Below, one piece after another: positions 8,495-16,991 of a DNA stretch of 64,000 nucleotides. The first letter of the stretch is position 1. Each line of letters begins with the position of its first letter. Source of the stretch: Phenylobacterium sp. (GTDB lineage Bacteria > Pseudomonadota > Alphaproteobacteria > Caulobacterales > Caulobacteraceae); assembly GCF_013911965.1 (NCBI RefSeq), contig NZ_JACESE010000006.1, positions 62,001 to 126,000 of the forward strand. The letters run 5' to 3'. The position numbers and the translations under genes are program-made. The notes beneath the pieces were generated by a model that was not told where the DNA came from, did not search any database, and saw only the letters and a program-made list of their open reading frames with translations.

Positions 8495-10147
8495 ATGAGC
8501 GCCGCATCGCAGGCTGGCGAGTCCGGATCCGGGCCGTCCATGCGCACCGTCGTCGTAGCCTCGTCGGCGGGCACCGCCTTCGAGTGGTACGACTTCTTCA
8601 TCTTCGGCACGCTGGCGGCGATCATCTCGCGCAACTTCTTCGCCGGCCTGACCGAGACCGCGGGCCTGGTCGCCGCGCTCGCCCTCTTCGGCGCGGGCTT
8701 CGCCTTCCGGCCCCTGGGCGCGCTGATCTTCGGCCGCATGGGCGACCGGATCGGGCGCAAGGCCGCCTTCCTGATCACCGTCACCCTGATGGGCGGGGCC
8801 ACCTTCGCCATCGGCCTCCTGCCGACCTATGAGCAGGCGGGGCTGATCGGTCCGGCCCTGCTGGTCTTCCTCCGCATCCTCCAGGGCCTGGCGCTGGGCG
8901 GCGAGTACGGCGGCGCGGCCATCTACGTGGCCGAGCACGCGCCCGACCACCGGCGCGGCGAGTACACCGGCTGGATCCAGACCTCGGCCGCCTTCGGCCT
9001 GATCGGCGCCCTGGTGGTGATCCTGGTGACGCGCCGCCTGCTCGGCGAGGAGGCCTTCTCCGCCTGGGGCTGGCGGATCCCCTTCCTGGTGTCGGCGGGC
9101 CTTCTGGCCATTTCGGTCTTCATGCGGCTGAAGCTGGCCGAGAGCCCGAGCTTCCAGCGTCTGAAGGACAGCGGCGAGGCGACCAAGGCGCCCTTCGCCG
9201 AATCCTTCGGCCAGTGGAAGAACCTGAAGATCGTCCTGCTGGTCCTCTTCGCCTTCATGAGCGCCCAGGGCGCGGTCTGGTACACCGCCTTCTTCTACGT
9301 CCAGGTCTTCCTGGAGCGGTTCCTGAAGGTGGAGCCGGCGACGGTGAACACGCTGATGATCTGCGCCACGATCGCCAGCGCTCCGCTCTACGTCTTCTTC
9401 GCCTGGGCCTCGGACCGGGTCGGCCGAAAGTGGGTCATGTGGTTCGGCATGACCCTGGCGCTCGTCGCCTTCTTCCCGGGCTTCAAGGCTCTGACCATGG
9501 CGGCCAATCCCGCCCTCGCCGAAGCCCAGGCGCGCACGCCGGTGGTCGTCGCGGCCGATCCCGCCGACTGCTCCCTGCAGTTCGACCCGGTGGGCAAGGC
9601 CGCCTTCGTCTCCTCCTGCGACATCGCCAAGACGGTGCTGGCCAACGCCGGCGTCTCCTACGCCAACGCCGCCGCGCCGGCGGGAACGCCGGCCCAGGTG
9701 CGGGTGGGCGAGCGGACGGTCGTCTCGATCGACGGCCGCGGCCTGCCGCCCGAGGCGCTCGCCGCCGCCAAGTCGGAGGTGGAGACCCAGATCCGCGCAG
9801 CGCTCGCCGCCGAGGGCTACCCCTCCTCCGCCGATCCGGGGCGCATGAACCTGCCGGCGGTCTTCGGCATCCTGATGATCTTCGTGGTCGGCGCGACGGC
9901 GCTCTACGGCCCGATGGCGGCGGCGCTGGTGGAGCTCTTCCCCACCCGCATCCGCTACACGGCCATGTCTCTGCCCTACCACATCGGCACGGGCTGGGTC
10001 GGCGGCTTCGTCCCCTTCAGCGCCTTCGCCATCGTGACGGCCACCGGGAACATCTATTCCGGCCTCTGGTACCCGGTGATCTTCACCGGCGTCAGCGTGA
10101 TCGTCTGCCTCTTCCTGCCCGAGACCAAGGGCAGACCGCTGGACTGA
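8495..10147 (+). CDS. MFS transporter, metabolite:H+ symporter type, with periplasmic-size insert
   Basis: 550 residues. The start at 8495 is chosen because GGGGGAGGGG precedes it; an upstream in-frame ATG at 8462 lacks one. FEWYDFFIFGTLA, GRMGDRIGRK, RILQGLALGGEYGGA and LFPTRIRYTAMS are signatures of the MHS/ProP-ShiA branch of sugar-porter-like MFS carriers. Between the helices of the second half, about residues 335-451 form an extra hydrophilic segment with two Cys-containing motifs (DCSLQFDP and SSCDIAK). The substrate is unknown. Confidence 0.88.
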   Translation: MSAASQAGESGSGPSMRTVVVASSAGTAFEWYDFFIFGTLAAIISRNFFAGLTETAGLVAALALFGAGFAFRPLGALIFGRMGDRIGRKAAFLITVTLMGGATFAIGLLPTYEQAGLIGPALLVFLRILQGLALGGEYGGAAIYVAEHAPDHRRGEYTGWIQTSAAFGLIGALVVILVTRRLLGEEAFSAWGWRIPFLVSAGLLAISVFMRLKLAESPSFQRLKDSGEATKAPFAESFGQWKNLKIVLLVLFAFMSAQGAVWYTAFFYVQVFLERFLKVEPATVNTLMICATIASAPLYVFFAWASDRVGRKWVMWFGMTLALVAFFPGFKALTMAANPALAEAQARTPVVVAADPADCSLQFDPVGKAAFVSSCDIAKTVLANAGVSYANAAAPAGTPAQVRVGERTVVSIDGRGLPPEALAAAKSEVETQIRAALAAEGYPSSADPGRMNLPAVFGILMIFVVGATALYGPMAAALVELFPTRIRYTAMSLPYHIGTGWVGGFVPFSAFAIVTATGNIYSGLWYPVIFTGVSVIVCLFLPETKGRPLD

Positions 10148-10160
10148 GCGTGACGGCCGC

Positions 10161-11057
10161 TCACATTTCCGGAGCGGCCAGCATCACCTCGACCTTCACG
10201 CCGGAGCGGGCGAACGCCTGGATGTCCTCCGCGGCCGGCGGCCCGGTGATCACGACGACGACGCGCAGCCCCTCGCGCGCCAGGTCGATGAGGCGTCCGG
10301 GCGTGGCCTCGGCGGCGGGCAGCCGCTCGGCGTCGCGGCGGGCCATGCCCAGGATCTCGGCGTCGGCGTCCTCGGGCGTGACGAGCACGTCGGCGGCGGC
10401 CAGCGCGCGCGAGGCGCGCAGGGTGAGCAGATCGGCCGGTCCGCGGCCGGCGACGAACTGCAGCAGCCCCTCCTGCGGTTTGTCCTCGGCCAAGGCCTGG
10501 CGCAGCAGGGCTTCGGCCGCCTCCATGTTCCCCGCCATGGCTGCATCGGCGGCTGGCCCGTCGAGGGCCTTGCGCAGGAAGGCGCGGCGGCGCGGCAGGT
10601 CCGGCAGGGCCTCGCGCACCTCGTCCTGCATGCGGCGGAAGAGGGCCGCCACCCGGCCCGTACCTTCGGGGATGCGCGCCTCGATGGTGTTGCGCAGCAG
10701 GGTGGCCAGCATGGGCGAGGCCCCGCCGGTGCCGACCGCGGCCACCACCTCGCCCCGGTCGATGACCGCCGGGGTGGTGAAGTCGCACATCTGGGGCCGG
10801 TCGACCACGTTCACCGGCACACGGGCGGCGCGCGCGGCCGTGACCGCGGCCTGGACGAAGAGCGCGTCGTCGCTGGCCACGAAGGCGAGGGTCGCGCCGG
10901 CATAGGTGCCCGGCAGGAAGGCGAGCGGCCCCTCGACCTGAACGAGCTTGGCCGGCGCGCCGTCGAACAGGCGCGCCTTGGCCTGCGCCGGCTCGCCCGA
11001 TCCGGCGATCACGATCTTCGCGCCCTTCAGCGGGAAATAGGCGGGAAAGGCGTCCAA
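10161..11057 (-). CDS. cysG: Siroheme synthase N-terminal enzyme (precorrin-2 dehydrogenase/ferrochelatase) with shortened methyltransferase tail
   Basis: 298 residues from a TTG start at 11057, chosen because AAGGAG lies 6 bases upstream. The NAD-binding half (VIAGSGEPAQAKARLF) and VVDRPQMCDFTTPAVIDRG match the CysG dehydrogenase/ferrochelatase, followed by the sirohaem-synthase dimerisation helices. The C-terminal 100 residues begin like a SUMT methyltransferase (GRGPADLLTLRASRALAAAD) but end after VVVVITGPP, far short of the usual 240 or so residues, so methylation of uroporphyrinogen must come from another enzyme. It lies downstream of cytochrome c and MliC genes on the same strand. Confidence 0.82.
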   Translation of the reverse strand: MDAFPAYFPLKGAKIVIAGSGEPAQAKARLFDGAPAKLVQVEGPLAFLPGTYAGATLAFVASDDALFVQAAVTAARAARVPVNVVDRPQMCDFTTPAVIDRGEVVAAVGTGGASPMLATLLRNTIEARIPEGTGRVAALFRRMQDEVREALPDLPRRRAFLRKALDGPAADAAMAGNMEAAEALLRQALAEDKPQEGLLQFVAGRGPADLLTLRASRALAAADVLVTPEDADAEILGMARRDAERLPAAEATPGRLIDLAREGLRVVVVITGPPAAEDIQAFARSGVKVEVMLAAPEM

Positions 11058-11068
11058 GCTCTGCTCCT

Positions 11069-11437
11069 TCAACCGGTCCGGCACGCCCGGTAGGGCGCCC
11101 CGGCGGCGCCGTCCAGCGTCGCCTCGACCCCTTTGGTGAACAGATCCACGCCGCCGCCGGCGAAGCGCGCCCCCGAGGCCGAGGGCACGTGGGGAAGGCG
11201 ATAGGACCGCCCGCCCGCGGAGACCACCGCATGCTCGCCCGACAGGGCGTAGGCGGCCACGAACCGCTTCCCGTCGCGGCAGGCATAGGTCATCGGCGCG
11301 TCGGTGGCGTCCTCGGGCGCGAGGCTCGTCCCGCCGCCGAAGCTGGCCGGCGGGAGCCCCGGACCGACGGTGGAGCATCCGGCGAGGCCTGCGCCCAGAA
11401 GGACGACAGCGCCTGCGGCCCTGGCGAAGGTCTTCAT
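11069..11437 (-). CDS. MliC-family lysozyme-inhibitor lipoprotein
   Basis: 122 residues with a lipoprotein signal peptide (lipobox LAGC, Cys21). A C-terminal MliC/PliC-like domain contains MTYACRDGKRFVAAY, LPHVPSASGARFAGGGVDLFTKG and a closing Cys that could pair with the first. The family blocks C-type lysozyme at the outer membrane. Its ATG overlaps the stop of the upstream cytochrome gene (ATGA), so it is coupled to it. Confidence 0.82.
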   Translation of the reverse strand: MKTFARAAGAVVLLGAGLAGCSTVGPGLPPASFGGGTSLAPEDATDAPMTYACRDGKRFVAAYALSGEHAVVSAGGRSYRLPHVPSASGARFAGGGVDLFTKGVEATLDGAAGAPYRACRTG

Positions 11438-11790
11438 TTTAGCGTCTTCAGATAGTCGATGATCTCAGCGCGCGACGTGGCGGCGGGCACGGCGACCATC
11501 ATGCGCGTGCCGGGGGCGAAGGCCATCGGCTTCGCCAGATAGGAGTCCAGGGCCTGGGCGGTCCAGGTTCCGTCCTTGGCCTTCAGGCCGGCGGAATAGT
11601 TGAAGTCGGTCCGGCCGGCGATGTCGGCGCCGAAGACGCCGCCGAGCGCCGGGCCCATGGGCGTGCTCTTGGCGCCGTGACAGGACTTGCACTGCAGGTT
11701 GAAAAGCCGCTCGCCCTCGGCCGCGGCGGCCGGCGAGGACAGCGCCAGCATGGCGGGCAGGGCGAGGACGGCGGCGAGGACGGTCTTCAT
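11434..11790 (-). CDS. Class I cytochrome c, periplasmic
   Basis: 118 residues starting at 11790 with AGGAG upstream; a longer frame from 11856 lacks a signal peptide. A Sec signal (MKTVLAAVLALPAMLALSSPAAAA) is followed by one haem site, CKSCH, then GPALGGVFG and a probable axial Met in GTRMMVAVP. This fits cytochrome c552/c550-like electron carriers. It is divergent from the molybdenum hydroxylase iorAB, and in related aldehyde and isoquinoline oxidoreductases a cytochrome c accepts the electrons, so a partnership is plausible. Confidence 0.88.
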   Translation of the reverse strand: MKTVLAAVLALPAMLALSSPAAAAEGERLFNLQCKSCHGAKSTPMGPALGGVFGADIAGRTDFNYSAGLKAKDGTWTAQALDSYLAKPMAFAPGTRMMVAVPAATSRAEIIDYLKTLK

Positions 11791-11926
11791 GCGGCGGTCT
11801 CCTATCGGGGCGCGAGCACCATAGCTGGGAATGGGGCGCCTTCGACACCATGTCACGGGCCACGCTTACGCTGTCGCTTGAACAGCGTTAAGTTGGATCC
11901 CACGGTTATCTGAGCAAGGGACGCCC

Positions 11927-12400
11927 ATGGCCGCCACCCTCGACATCAACGGCAAGTCGCAGACGGTCCAGGCGGCCGGCGACACGCCTCTTCTCTGGGT
12001 CCTGCGGGACGAGCTGGGCCTCACCGGCACGAAGTACGGCTGCGGGATCGCCCAGTGCGGCGCCTGCACCGTCCTGGCCGACGGAGCGCCGATCCGCGCC
12101 TGCGTCACGCCCCTGGAGGCGGTCGCCGGGGCCAAGATCACCACCATTGAAGGTCTGGGCGGGACCCACCCGCTGCAGGAGGCCTGGGTGAAGCTGGACG
12201 TGCCGCAGTGCGGCTACTGCCAGTCCGGCCAGATCATGTCGGCGGCCGCCCTGCTGGCGGCCTCGCCGAACCCCACCGACGAGGAGATCGACGGCGCCAT
12301 GGCGGGCAACATCTGCCGCTGCGGCGCCTATCAGCGCATCCACGCCGCCATCAAGGACGCCGCGGCCCAGCCGGCCGCCGCGGCCGCCGACGAAGCCTGA
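11927..12400 (+). CDS. iorA: Molybdenum hydroxylase small subunit, [2Fe-2S] protein (IorA-like)
   Basis: 157 residues. The N-terminal plant-type [2Fe-2S] site is [11 protein letters not shown] plus a later Cys (RACVTPL). The C-terminal helical [2Fe-2S] site is CGYCQSGQI with [11 protein letters not shown]. This is the iron-sulfur subunit of two-subunit molybdenum hydroxylases such as isoquinoline 1-oxidoreductase. It has no signal peptide, so it must be exported folded together with the large subunit. The large-subunit gene begins 17 bases after its stop. Confidence 0.9.
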   Translation: MAATLDINGKSQTVQAAGDTPLLWVLRDELGLTGTKYGCGIAQCGACTVLADGAPIRACVTPLEAVAGAKITTIEGLGGTHPLQEAWVKLDVPQCGYCQSGQIMSAAALLAASPNPTDEEIDGAMAGNICRCGAYQRIHAAIKDAAAQPAAAAADEA

Positions 12401-12417
12401 AAGCCGGGAACGATCCG

Positions 12418-14607
12418 ATGAACGCGCCCTTCAAACGCACCGCCGCCGGCCTTTCGCGGCGGGAAGTCATCGTCACCGCCACCGCCGCCGGCGGCGCCCT
12501 CCTGGTGGGTTGCTCGCCCACCGACCTGGTCTCGGCCGGCTCGAAGGTGGAGGTCGGCGCCTTCGGCCCCTTCGTGAAGGTGGCCCCGGACGGGGTGGTC
12601 ACCATCGTCTCCAAGCACATCGAGTTCGGCCAGGGGAACCATGCGGGCCTGGCCGCCATCGTCGCCGAGGAGATGGACGCCGACTGGAGCAAGGTGGGCT
12701 GGGAGCACGCCCCGGCCAACGCCAAGCTCTACGCCAACGGCGCCCTGGGGGCCCAGCTCACCGGCGGGTCGAGCGCGATCAACAACAGCTGGGACCAGCT
12801 GCGCAAGGCCGGCGCCGCGGCCCGGGCCATGTTCGTCCAGGCGGCCGCCAATCGCTGGAACGTGGGGGTCGGCGAGCTCGCCGTGAAGGACGGCGTGGTC
12901 AGCCACGCCGCCTCGGGCCGCACGGCGGACTTCCGCGAGCTGCTGCCCGACGCCGCCCGCGTCACGCCGCCCGAGGAGCCGACCCTGAAGGATCCGGCGC
13001 AGTTCACGCTGATCGGGACCGACCGGGTCCGGCGCAAGGACAGCCGCGCCAAGAGCACCGGCGAGCAGGTCTTCACCCAGGATGTCCGCCTGCCCGACAT
13101 GCTGGTCGCCATGGTCGCCCATCCGCCCCGGTTCGGGGCCAAGGTCGCCAGCTTCGACGCGACGGCGGCGAAGAAGGTGGCCGGCGTCGTCGAGGTCTAT
13201 GAGATCCCCTCCGGCGTCGCCGTGGTGGCGGAGAACACCTGGGCCGCCCGCCAGGGGCGCGAGGCGCTCACCGTCGAGTGGGACGAGGCCAAGGCCGAGA
13301 CCCGGGGCTCGGCCGAGATTCTCGACCGGTTCCGGAAGGTCGCCGCCGGCCAGGCGGACCTGGCCGAGGGCGAGGAATGGCAGGCCTTCGAATCCAAGGG
13401 CGACGCCGCGGCGCAGTCCGGCGGCGAGGCGCTGGAGGTCGGCTACGACTTCCCCTACCTGGCCCACGCCACCATGGAGCCGATGAACTGCGTGGCCCAG
13501 GTGGACGGCAACAAGGTCAAGCTGACCTTCGCCTCGCAGGGGCCGACGCTCGACCAGCTGAACGTCGCCAAGATCGTCGCCAACCTGCCCGGCGCGGTGG
13601 AGATCGAGACCCTGCCCGCGGGCGGGTCGTTCGGGCGTCGCGCCAACTTCCAGTCCGACTACGTGGTCGAATGCGTCCACATCGCCAAGAAGGTCGGCGG
13701 GAACCGGCCGGTGAAGCTGGTCTGGACGCGCGAGGACGACATGGCCGCCGGCTACTTCCGGCCCCTGGTCCATCACCGGGTGAAGGTGCTGACCGACGCC
13801 GAGGGCTATCCCAGGGCCTGGACGCATCGCATCGTCACCCAGTCGATCATGAAGGGCGCGCCCTTCGGCGGCGGCGGCGTGGACGAGACGGCGGTGGAGG
13901 GCGCCAAGGGCTCGCCCTATCTGGCCGCCACGGCCCATGTGGACGCCCAGCTTCTGACGCCCGACATCGGCGTGCCGGTGCTGTGGTGGCGTTCGGTGGG
14001 CGCGACCCACACGGCCTTCGTGATGGAGCACACCATCGACCAGCTGGCCCGCAAGGCCGGCAAGGATCCGGTCGAATACCGCCGGGCCCTCTATCGGAAG
14101 GCCGGCGCCGAGCGGCATCTGGCCGTCCTCGACCTCGCCGCCGAGAAAGCCGGGTGGACGACGCCTGCGCCCGCCGGCTGGACGCGCGGCGTGGCGGTGC
14201 ATGAGAGCTTCGGCTCCGTGGTCGCCCAGGTGGCCGAGGTCCAGGTGGAGAACGGCGAGCCCAGGGTCGGCCGGGTGGTCACGGCCATCGACTGCGGCAC
14301 GGCCATCGCGCCCGACCAGATCGCCGCTCAGATGGAAGGCGGGACCTGTTATGGCCTTTCGGCCGCCCTCTATGGCGAGGTCACCCTGACGGAGGGCCGG
14401 GTCGACCAGCTGAACTTCGACACCTATCGCGTGCTGCGCCACAACGAGGCGCCGAAGGTCGAGACCTATATCGTGCCGAAACCCGCGGGCGCCCATCCGA
14501 CCGGGGTGGGCGAGCCGGGCACGCCGGTGATCGGACCTGCGGTGGCCAACGCCCTGCTGGTCATCAACAGCGCGCCGGTGACCGCCCAGCCCTTCGTGAA
14601 GGTCTAG
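12418..14607 (+). CDS. iorB: Molybdenum hydroxylase large subunit (IorB/aldehyde oxidoreductase type)
   Basis: 729 residues. A twin-arginine signal ([14 protein letters not shown]) runs into a lipobox-like LLVGC, suggesting export by Tat and possibly membrane anchoring. The two xanthine-dehydrogenase-family molybdopterin domains follow, with [36 protein letters not shown] and the catalytic Glu region [18 protein letters not shown]. There is no FAD subunit, so electrons probably leave through the small subunit to a cytochrome c. Substrate is unknown; aldehydes or N-heterocycles are typical. Its stop overlaps the convergent mocA stop in one CTAG. Confidence 0.88.
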   Translation: MNAPFKRTAAGLSRREVIVTATAAGGALLVGCSPTDLVSAGSKVEVGAFGPFVKVAPDGVVTIVSKHIEFGQGNHAGLAAIVAEEMDADWSKVGWEHAPANAKLYANGALGAQLTGGSSAINNSWDQLRKAGAAARAMFVQAAANRWNVGVGELAVKDGVVSHAASGRTADFRELLPDAARVTPPEEPTLKDPAQFTLIGTDRVRRKDSRAKSTGEQVFTQDVRLPDMLVAMVAHPPRFGAKVASFDATAAKKVAGVVEVYEIPSGVAVVAENTWAARQGREALTVEWDEAKAETRGSAEILDRFRKVAAGQADLAEGEEWQAFESKGDAAAQSGGEALEVGYDFPYLAHATMEPMNCVAQVDGNKVKLTFASQGPTLDQLNVAKIVANLPGAVEIETLPAGGSFGRRANFQSDYVVECVHIAKKVGGNRPVKLVWTREDDMAAGYFRPLVHHRVKVLTDAEGYPRAWTHRIVTQSIMKGAPFGGGGVDETAVEGAKGSPYLAATAHVDAQLLTPDIGVPVLWWRSVGATHTAFVMEHTIDQLARKAGKDPVEYRRALYRKAGAERHLAVLDLAAEKAGWTTPAPAGWTRGVAVHESFGSVVAQVAEVQVENGEPRVGRVVTAIDCGTAIAPDQIAAQMEGGTCYGLSAALYGEVTLTEGRVDQLNFDTYRVLRHNEAPKVETYIVPKPAGAHPTGVGEPGTPVIGPAVANALLVINSAPVTAQPFVKV

Positions 14608-15218
14608 GGCGGCGTCAGGTCTTCGGGCCGGTCGACATCGAAGCAGACGCCGGGATCGTCGGTGTCCACAAAGGCCATGCGCCCGCCCAGCTCGGCGAGA
14701 ACCGCGCGCGCGCCCTCGTCGCCGGAAAGCCGGGCCAGCGCCGGCAGGAGATCGCGGCCGATCAGCACCGGATGGCCACGGCGGCCGCCGTACATGGGCG
14801 CGGCGGCCGCCGCGCCCTGCCGAACGGCCTGGGCCAGGCGCGGCAGGATGGCCGGCGGGACCTTGGGCATGTCCCCCAGGAAGACGAAGACGCCCGCGGC
14901 GTCCGGCGGGAGGGCGCGGGCGCCGGCGCGCAGGGAGGCGCCCATGCCTTCGGCGTGGTCGGCGGCATGGACGATGCGCAGGCGCGCAGCCTCGCCCCGC
15001 GCCTCGGCGACGGACCGAGCGGCGGCGCCCACCGCCTCGGCCTGGGCGCCGGTCACCAGAACGATGTCGAGGGCCGGGCTCGCCAGGGCCGCCTCCAGCG
15101 CGCCGGCCAGCAGCGGGCGCCCCTGGAAGTCCGCCAGCAGCTTGCCGCCGCCGAACCGGCGCCCCGAACCCGCCGCCAGCAGGATGGCCGCCCAACGCCC
15201 CTCGCCCCCTGTCGCCAC
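14604..15218 (-). CDS. mocA: Molybdenum cofactor cytidylyltransferase MocA
   Basis: 204 residues from a GTG at 15218, chosen because the longer ATG start at 15272 would run into moaA. The nucleotidyltransferase signature [16 protein letters not shown] and [11 protein letters not shown] are clear, as is [12 protein letters not shown]. MocA adds CMP to molybdopterin to make the cytosine dinucleotide cofactor used by xanthine-dehydrogenase-family enzymes, so its place beside iorAB fits. MobA-type guanylyl transfer is less likely in this setting. Confidence 0.85.
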   Translation of the reverse strand: MATGGEGRWAAILLAAGSGRRFGGGKLLADFQGRPLLAGALEAALASPALDIVLVTGAQAEAVGAAARSVAEARGEAARLRIVHAADHAEGMGASLRAGARALPPDAAGVFVFLGDMPKVPPAILPRLAQAVRQGAAAAAPMYGGRRGHPVLIGRDLLPALARLSGDEGARAVLAELGGRMAFVDTDDPGVCFDVDRPEDLTPP

Positions 15219-15250
15219 GCCCTCGCCTCGCCTATGTTCCCAAGGACGCC

Positions 15251-16282
15251 ATGACGCCCTACGACGCCCCATCGCCGCAAGTGCGGACCGAGCCGCTGAT
15301 CGACGGCTTCGGCCGGGCCGTGACCTATCTGCGGGTCTCGGTGACCGACCGCTGCGACCTGCGCTGCGTCTACTGCATGGCCGAGCACATGACCTTCCTG
15401 CCCAAGAAGGACCTGCTCAGCCTTGAGGAGCTGGACCGCGTCGGCTCGGCCTTCGTCGAGCTGGGCGTGCGCAAGCTGCGGATCACCGGCGGCGAGCCCC
15501 TGGTGCGAAAGGGGGTCATGGGCCTGATCGCGCGCCTCGGCCGGCATCTGCGCGCCGGCGCGCTGGAGGAGCTGACGCTGACCACCAACGGCACGCAGCT
15601 CGAGGCCTTCGCCGGCCAGCTGGCCGATGCGGGCGTGCGGCGGGTCAACGTCTCCATGGATACGCGCAAGCCGGACCTCTTCCGCCGCCTGACGCGGGGC
15701 GGCGACGTCGCCAAGGTGATGAGGGGCCTCCAGGCCGCGCGGGAGGCGGGCCTGCAGGTGAAGATCAACGCCGTCGCCCTGGCGCAGGACAACGCCGCGG
15801 AGATTCCGGACCTGATCGCCTGGGCCCATGGCGAGGGCATGGACATCACCCTGATCGAGACCATGCCGCTCGGCGAGGTGGAGGCCGACCGCACCGAGCA
15901 GTTCCTGTCGCTCAAGGAGGTGCGCCGGGAGCTGGAGAGCTTCTGGACGCTTCAGGACATCCCCCTCTCCACCGGCGGGCCGGCGCGCTATGTCCGGGTG
16001 GCCGAGACGGGCGGGCGGCTCGGCTTCATCACCCCGCTCAGCCACAATTTCTGCGAGGCGTGCAATCGGGTCCGCCTGACCTGCACCGGCACGCTGCACA
16101 CCTGCCTCGGCCGGGAGGACGCCAGCGATCTGCGGGCGGTGCTGCGCGCGGGCGCCGACGACGCGGCCCTGAAGGACGCGATCCGGCTGGCCGTGGACGC
16201 CAAGCCCAAGGGGCACGACTTCCGCATCGAACGCGCCGCCGCCCCGGCGCTCGCCCGCCACATGTCGACGACGGGAGGCTGA
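15251..16282 (+). CDS. moaA: GTP 3',8-cyclase MoaA
   Basis: 343 residues, full length. The N-terminal radical-SAM cluster motif CDLRCVYC and [11 protein letters not shown] are present, as is the C-terminal second [4Fe-4S] site, [11 protein letters not shown] with a later Cys in LHTCLG. It starts molybdopterin biosynthesis from GTP together with MoaC, which is not in this window. The last residues end in GG, as the family requires. It is divergent from mocA by 32 bases and followed closely by moaD. Confidence 0.95.
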   Translation: MTPYDAPSPQVRTEPLIDGFGRAVTYLRVSVTDRCDLRCVYCMAEHMTFLPKKDLLSLEELDRVGSAFVELGVRKLRITGGEPLVRKGVMGLIARLGRHLRAGALEELTLTTNGTQLEAFAGQLADAGVRRVNVSMDTRKPDLFRRLTRGGDVAKVMRGLQAAREAGLQVKINAVALAQDNAAEIPDLIAWAHGEGMDITLIETMPLGEVEADRTEQFLSLKEVRRELESFWTLQDIPLSTGGPARYVRVAETGGRLGFITPLSHNFCEACNRVRLTCTGTLHTCLGREDASDLRAVLRAGADDAALKDAIRLAVDAKPKGHDFRIERAAAPALARHMSTTGG

Positions 16283-16287
16283 GGAGA

Positions 16288-16533
16288 ATGGCGCGCGTGC
16301 TTCTCTTCGGGCCCCTGCGCGATCTGGCCGGCTGGCGCGAGCGGACCTATGAGCCCTCGCCCGCCAGCCTGTCGGACCTGCGGCGGCGGCTGGCGGCCGA
16401 GGATGCGGCGCTCGGCGAGGCGATCGCCGCGCCAGGCGTCCAGGTGGCGCTCGATCAGGCCATCGTGCGCGGCGAGGCGGCGCTGACGCCCGCCTCCGAG
16501 GTCGCCTTCCTCCCGCCGATGAGCGGCGGATGA
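16288..16533 (+). CDS. moaD: Molybdopterin synthase sulfur carrier subunit MoaD
   Basis: 81 residues, ubiquitin-like fold (RVLLFGPLRDLAGWRER at the start) ending in the essential Gly-Gly (PPMSGG) that is thiocarboxylated. GAGGAGA lies before the ATG at 16288, just beyond the moaA stop. The stop overlaps the moaE start by 4 bases. Confidence 0.92.
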   Translation: MARVLLFGPLRDLAGWRERTYEPSPASLSDLRRRLAAEDAALGEAIAAPGVQVALDQAIVRGEAALTPASEVAFLPPMSGG

Positions 16534-16991
16534 TCCGGCTGACCGACAGCCCCTTCGAGCCGGGCGGTCTCCTGTCGGGCTTCTGCCGCGATCGGACCGA
16601 GACCGGCGCCGTCGCGACCTTCACGGGCCTGGCGCGGGCCGAGGCCGGCTCGACCGCCATCCTGGAGCTTGAGGCCTATCCCGGCTTCACCGAGACCGAG
16701 ATCGGCAGGATCGCCGACGAGGCGCGGGCCCGGTTTTCCCTGCAGGACCTTCTGATCGTCCACAGGGTGGGGAAGATCGCGCCGGGCGAGGCCATCGTCT
16801 TCGTCGCTACGGCCGCCCCCCATCGCCGGGCCGCCTTTGAGGCCTGCGACTACCTGATGGACTATCTGAAGAGCCGCGCCCCCTTCTGGAAGAAGGAGCA
16901 TGGCCCCGGCGGCGCCCGCTGGATCGAACCGCGCGATCAGGACCACGCCGACATCGCACGTTGGGAGGCGAGCGGCCCCGCCATCGACTAG
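16530..16991 (+). CDS. moaE: Molybdopterin synthase catalytic subunit MoaE
   Basis: 153 residues with family motifs GAVATFTGLARAE, LELEAYPGFTE, HRVGKIAPGEAIVFVA, HRRAAFEACDYLMDYLKSRAPFWKKE. It joins with MoaD to insert the dithiolene sulfurs into precursor Z. Translation is probably coupled to moaD through ATGA. Its stop shares a CTAG with the convergent TPR gene stop. Confidence 0.95.
   Translation: MIRLTDSPFEPGGLLSGFCRDRTETGAVATFTGLARAEAGSTAILELEAYPGFTETEIGRIADEARARFSLQDLLIVHRVGKIAPGEAIVFVATAAPHRRAAFEACDYLMDYLKSRAPFWKKEHGPGGARWIEPRDQDHADIARWEASGPAID

Noticed and set aside
5621-9982. 1453-codon open frame on the minus strand
   Set aside because: It runs antisense across the end of gcdH, the hybrid kinase and the MFS gene, whose plus-strand frames have clear domains. 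The composition is His/Gly/Arg-rich nonsense, as expected of antisense frames in GC-rich DNA.
11058-11378. Upstream extension of the siroheme synthase gene
   Set aside because: It would overlap most of the MliC gene in another frame; the TTG at 11057 with AAGGAG explains the start better.
12331-15195. 954-codon minus-strand frame over iorB and mocA
   Set aside because: Antisense shadow of iorB and an out-of-frame reading of mocA; no recognisable domain.
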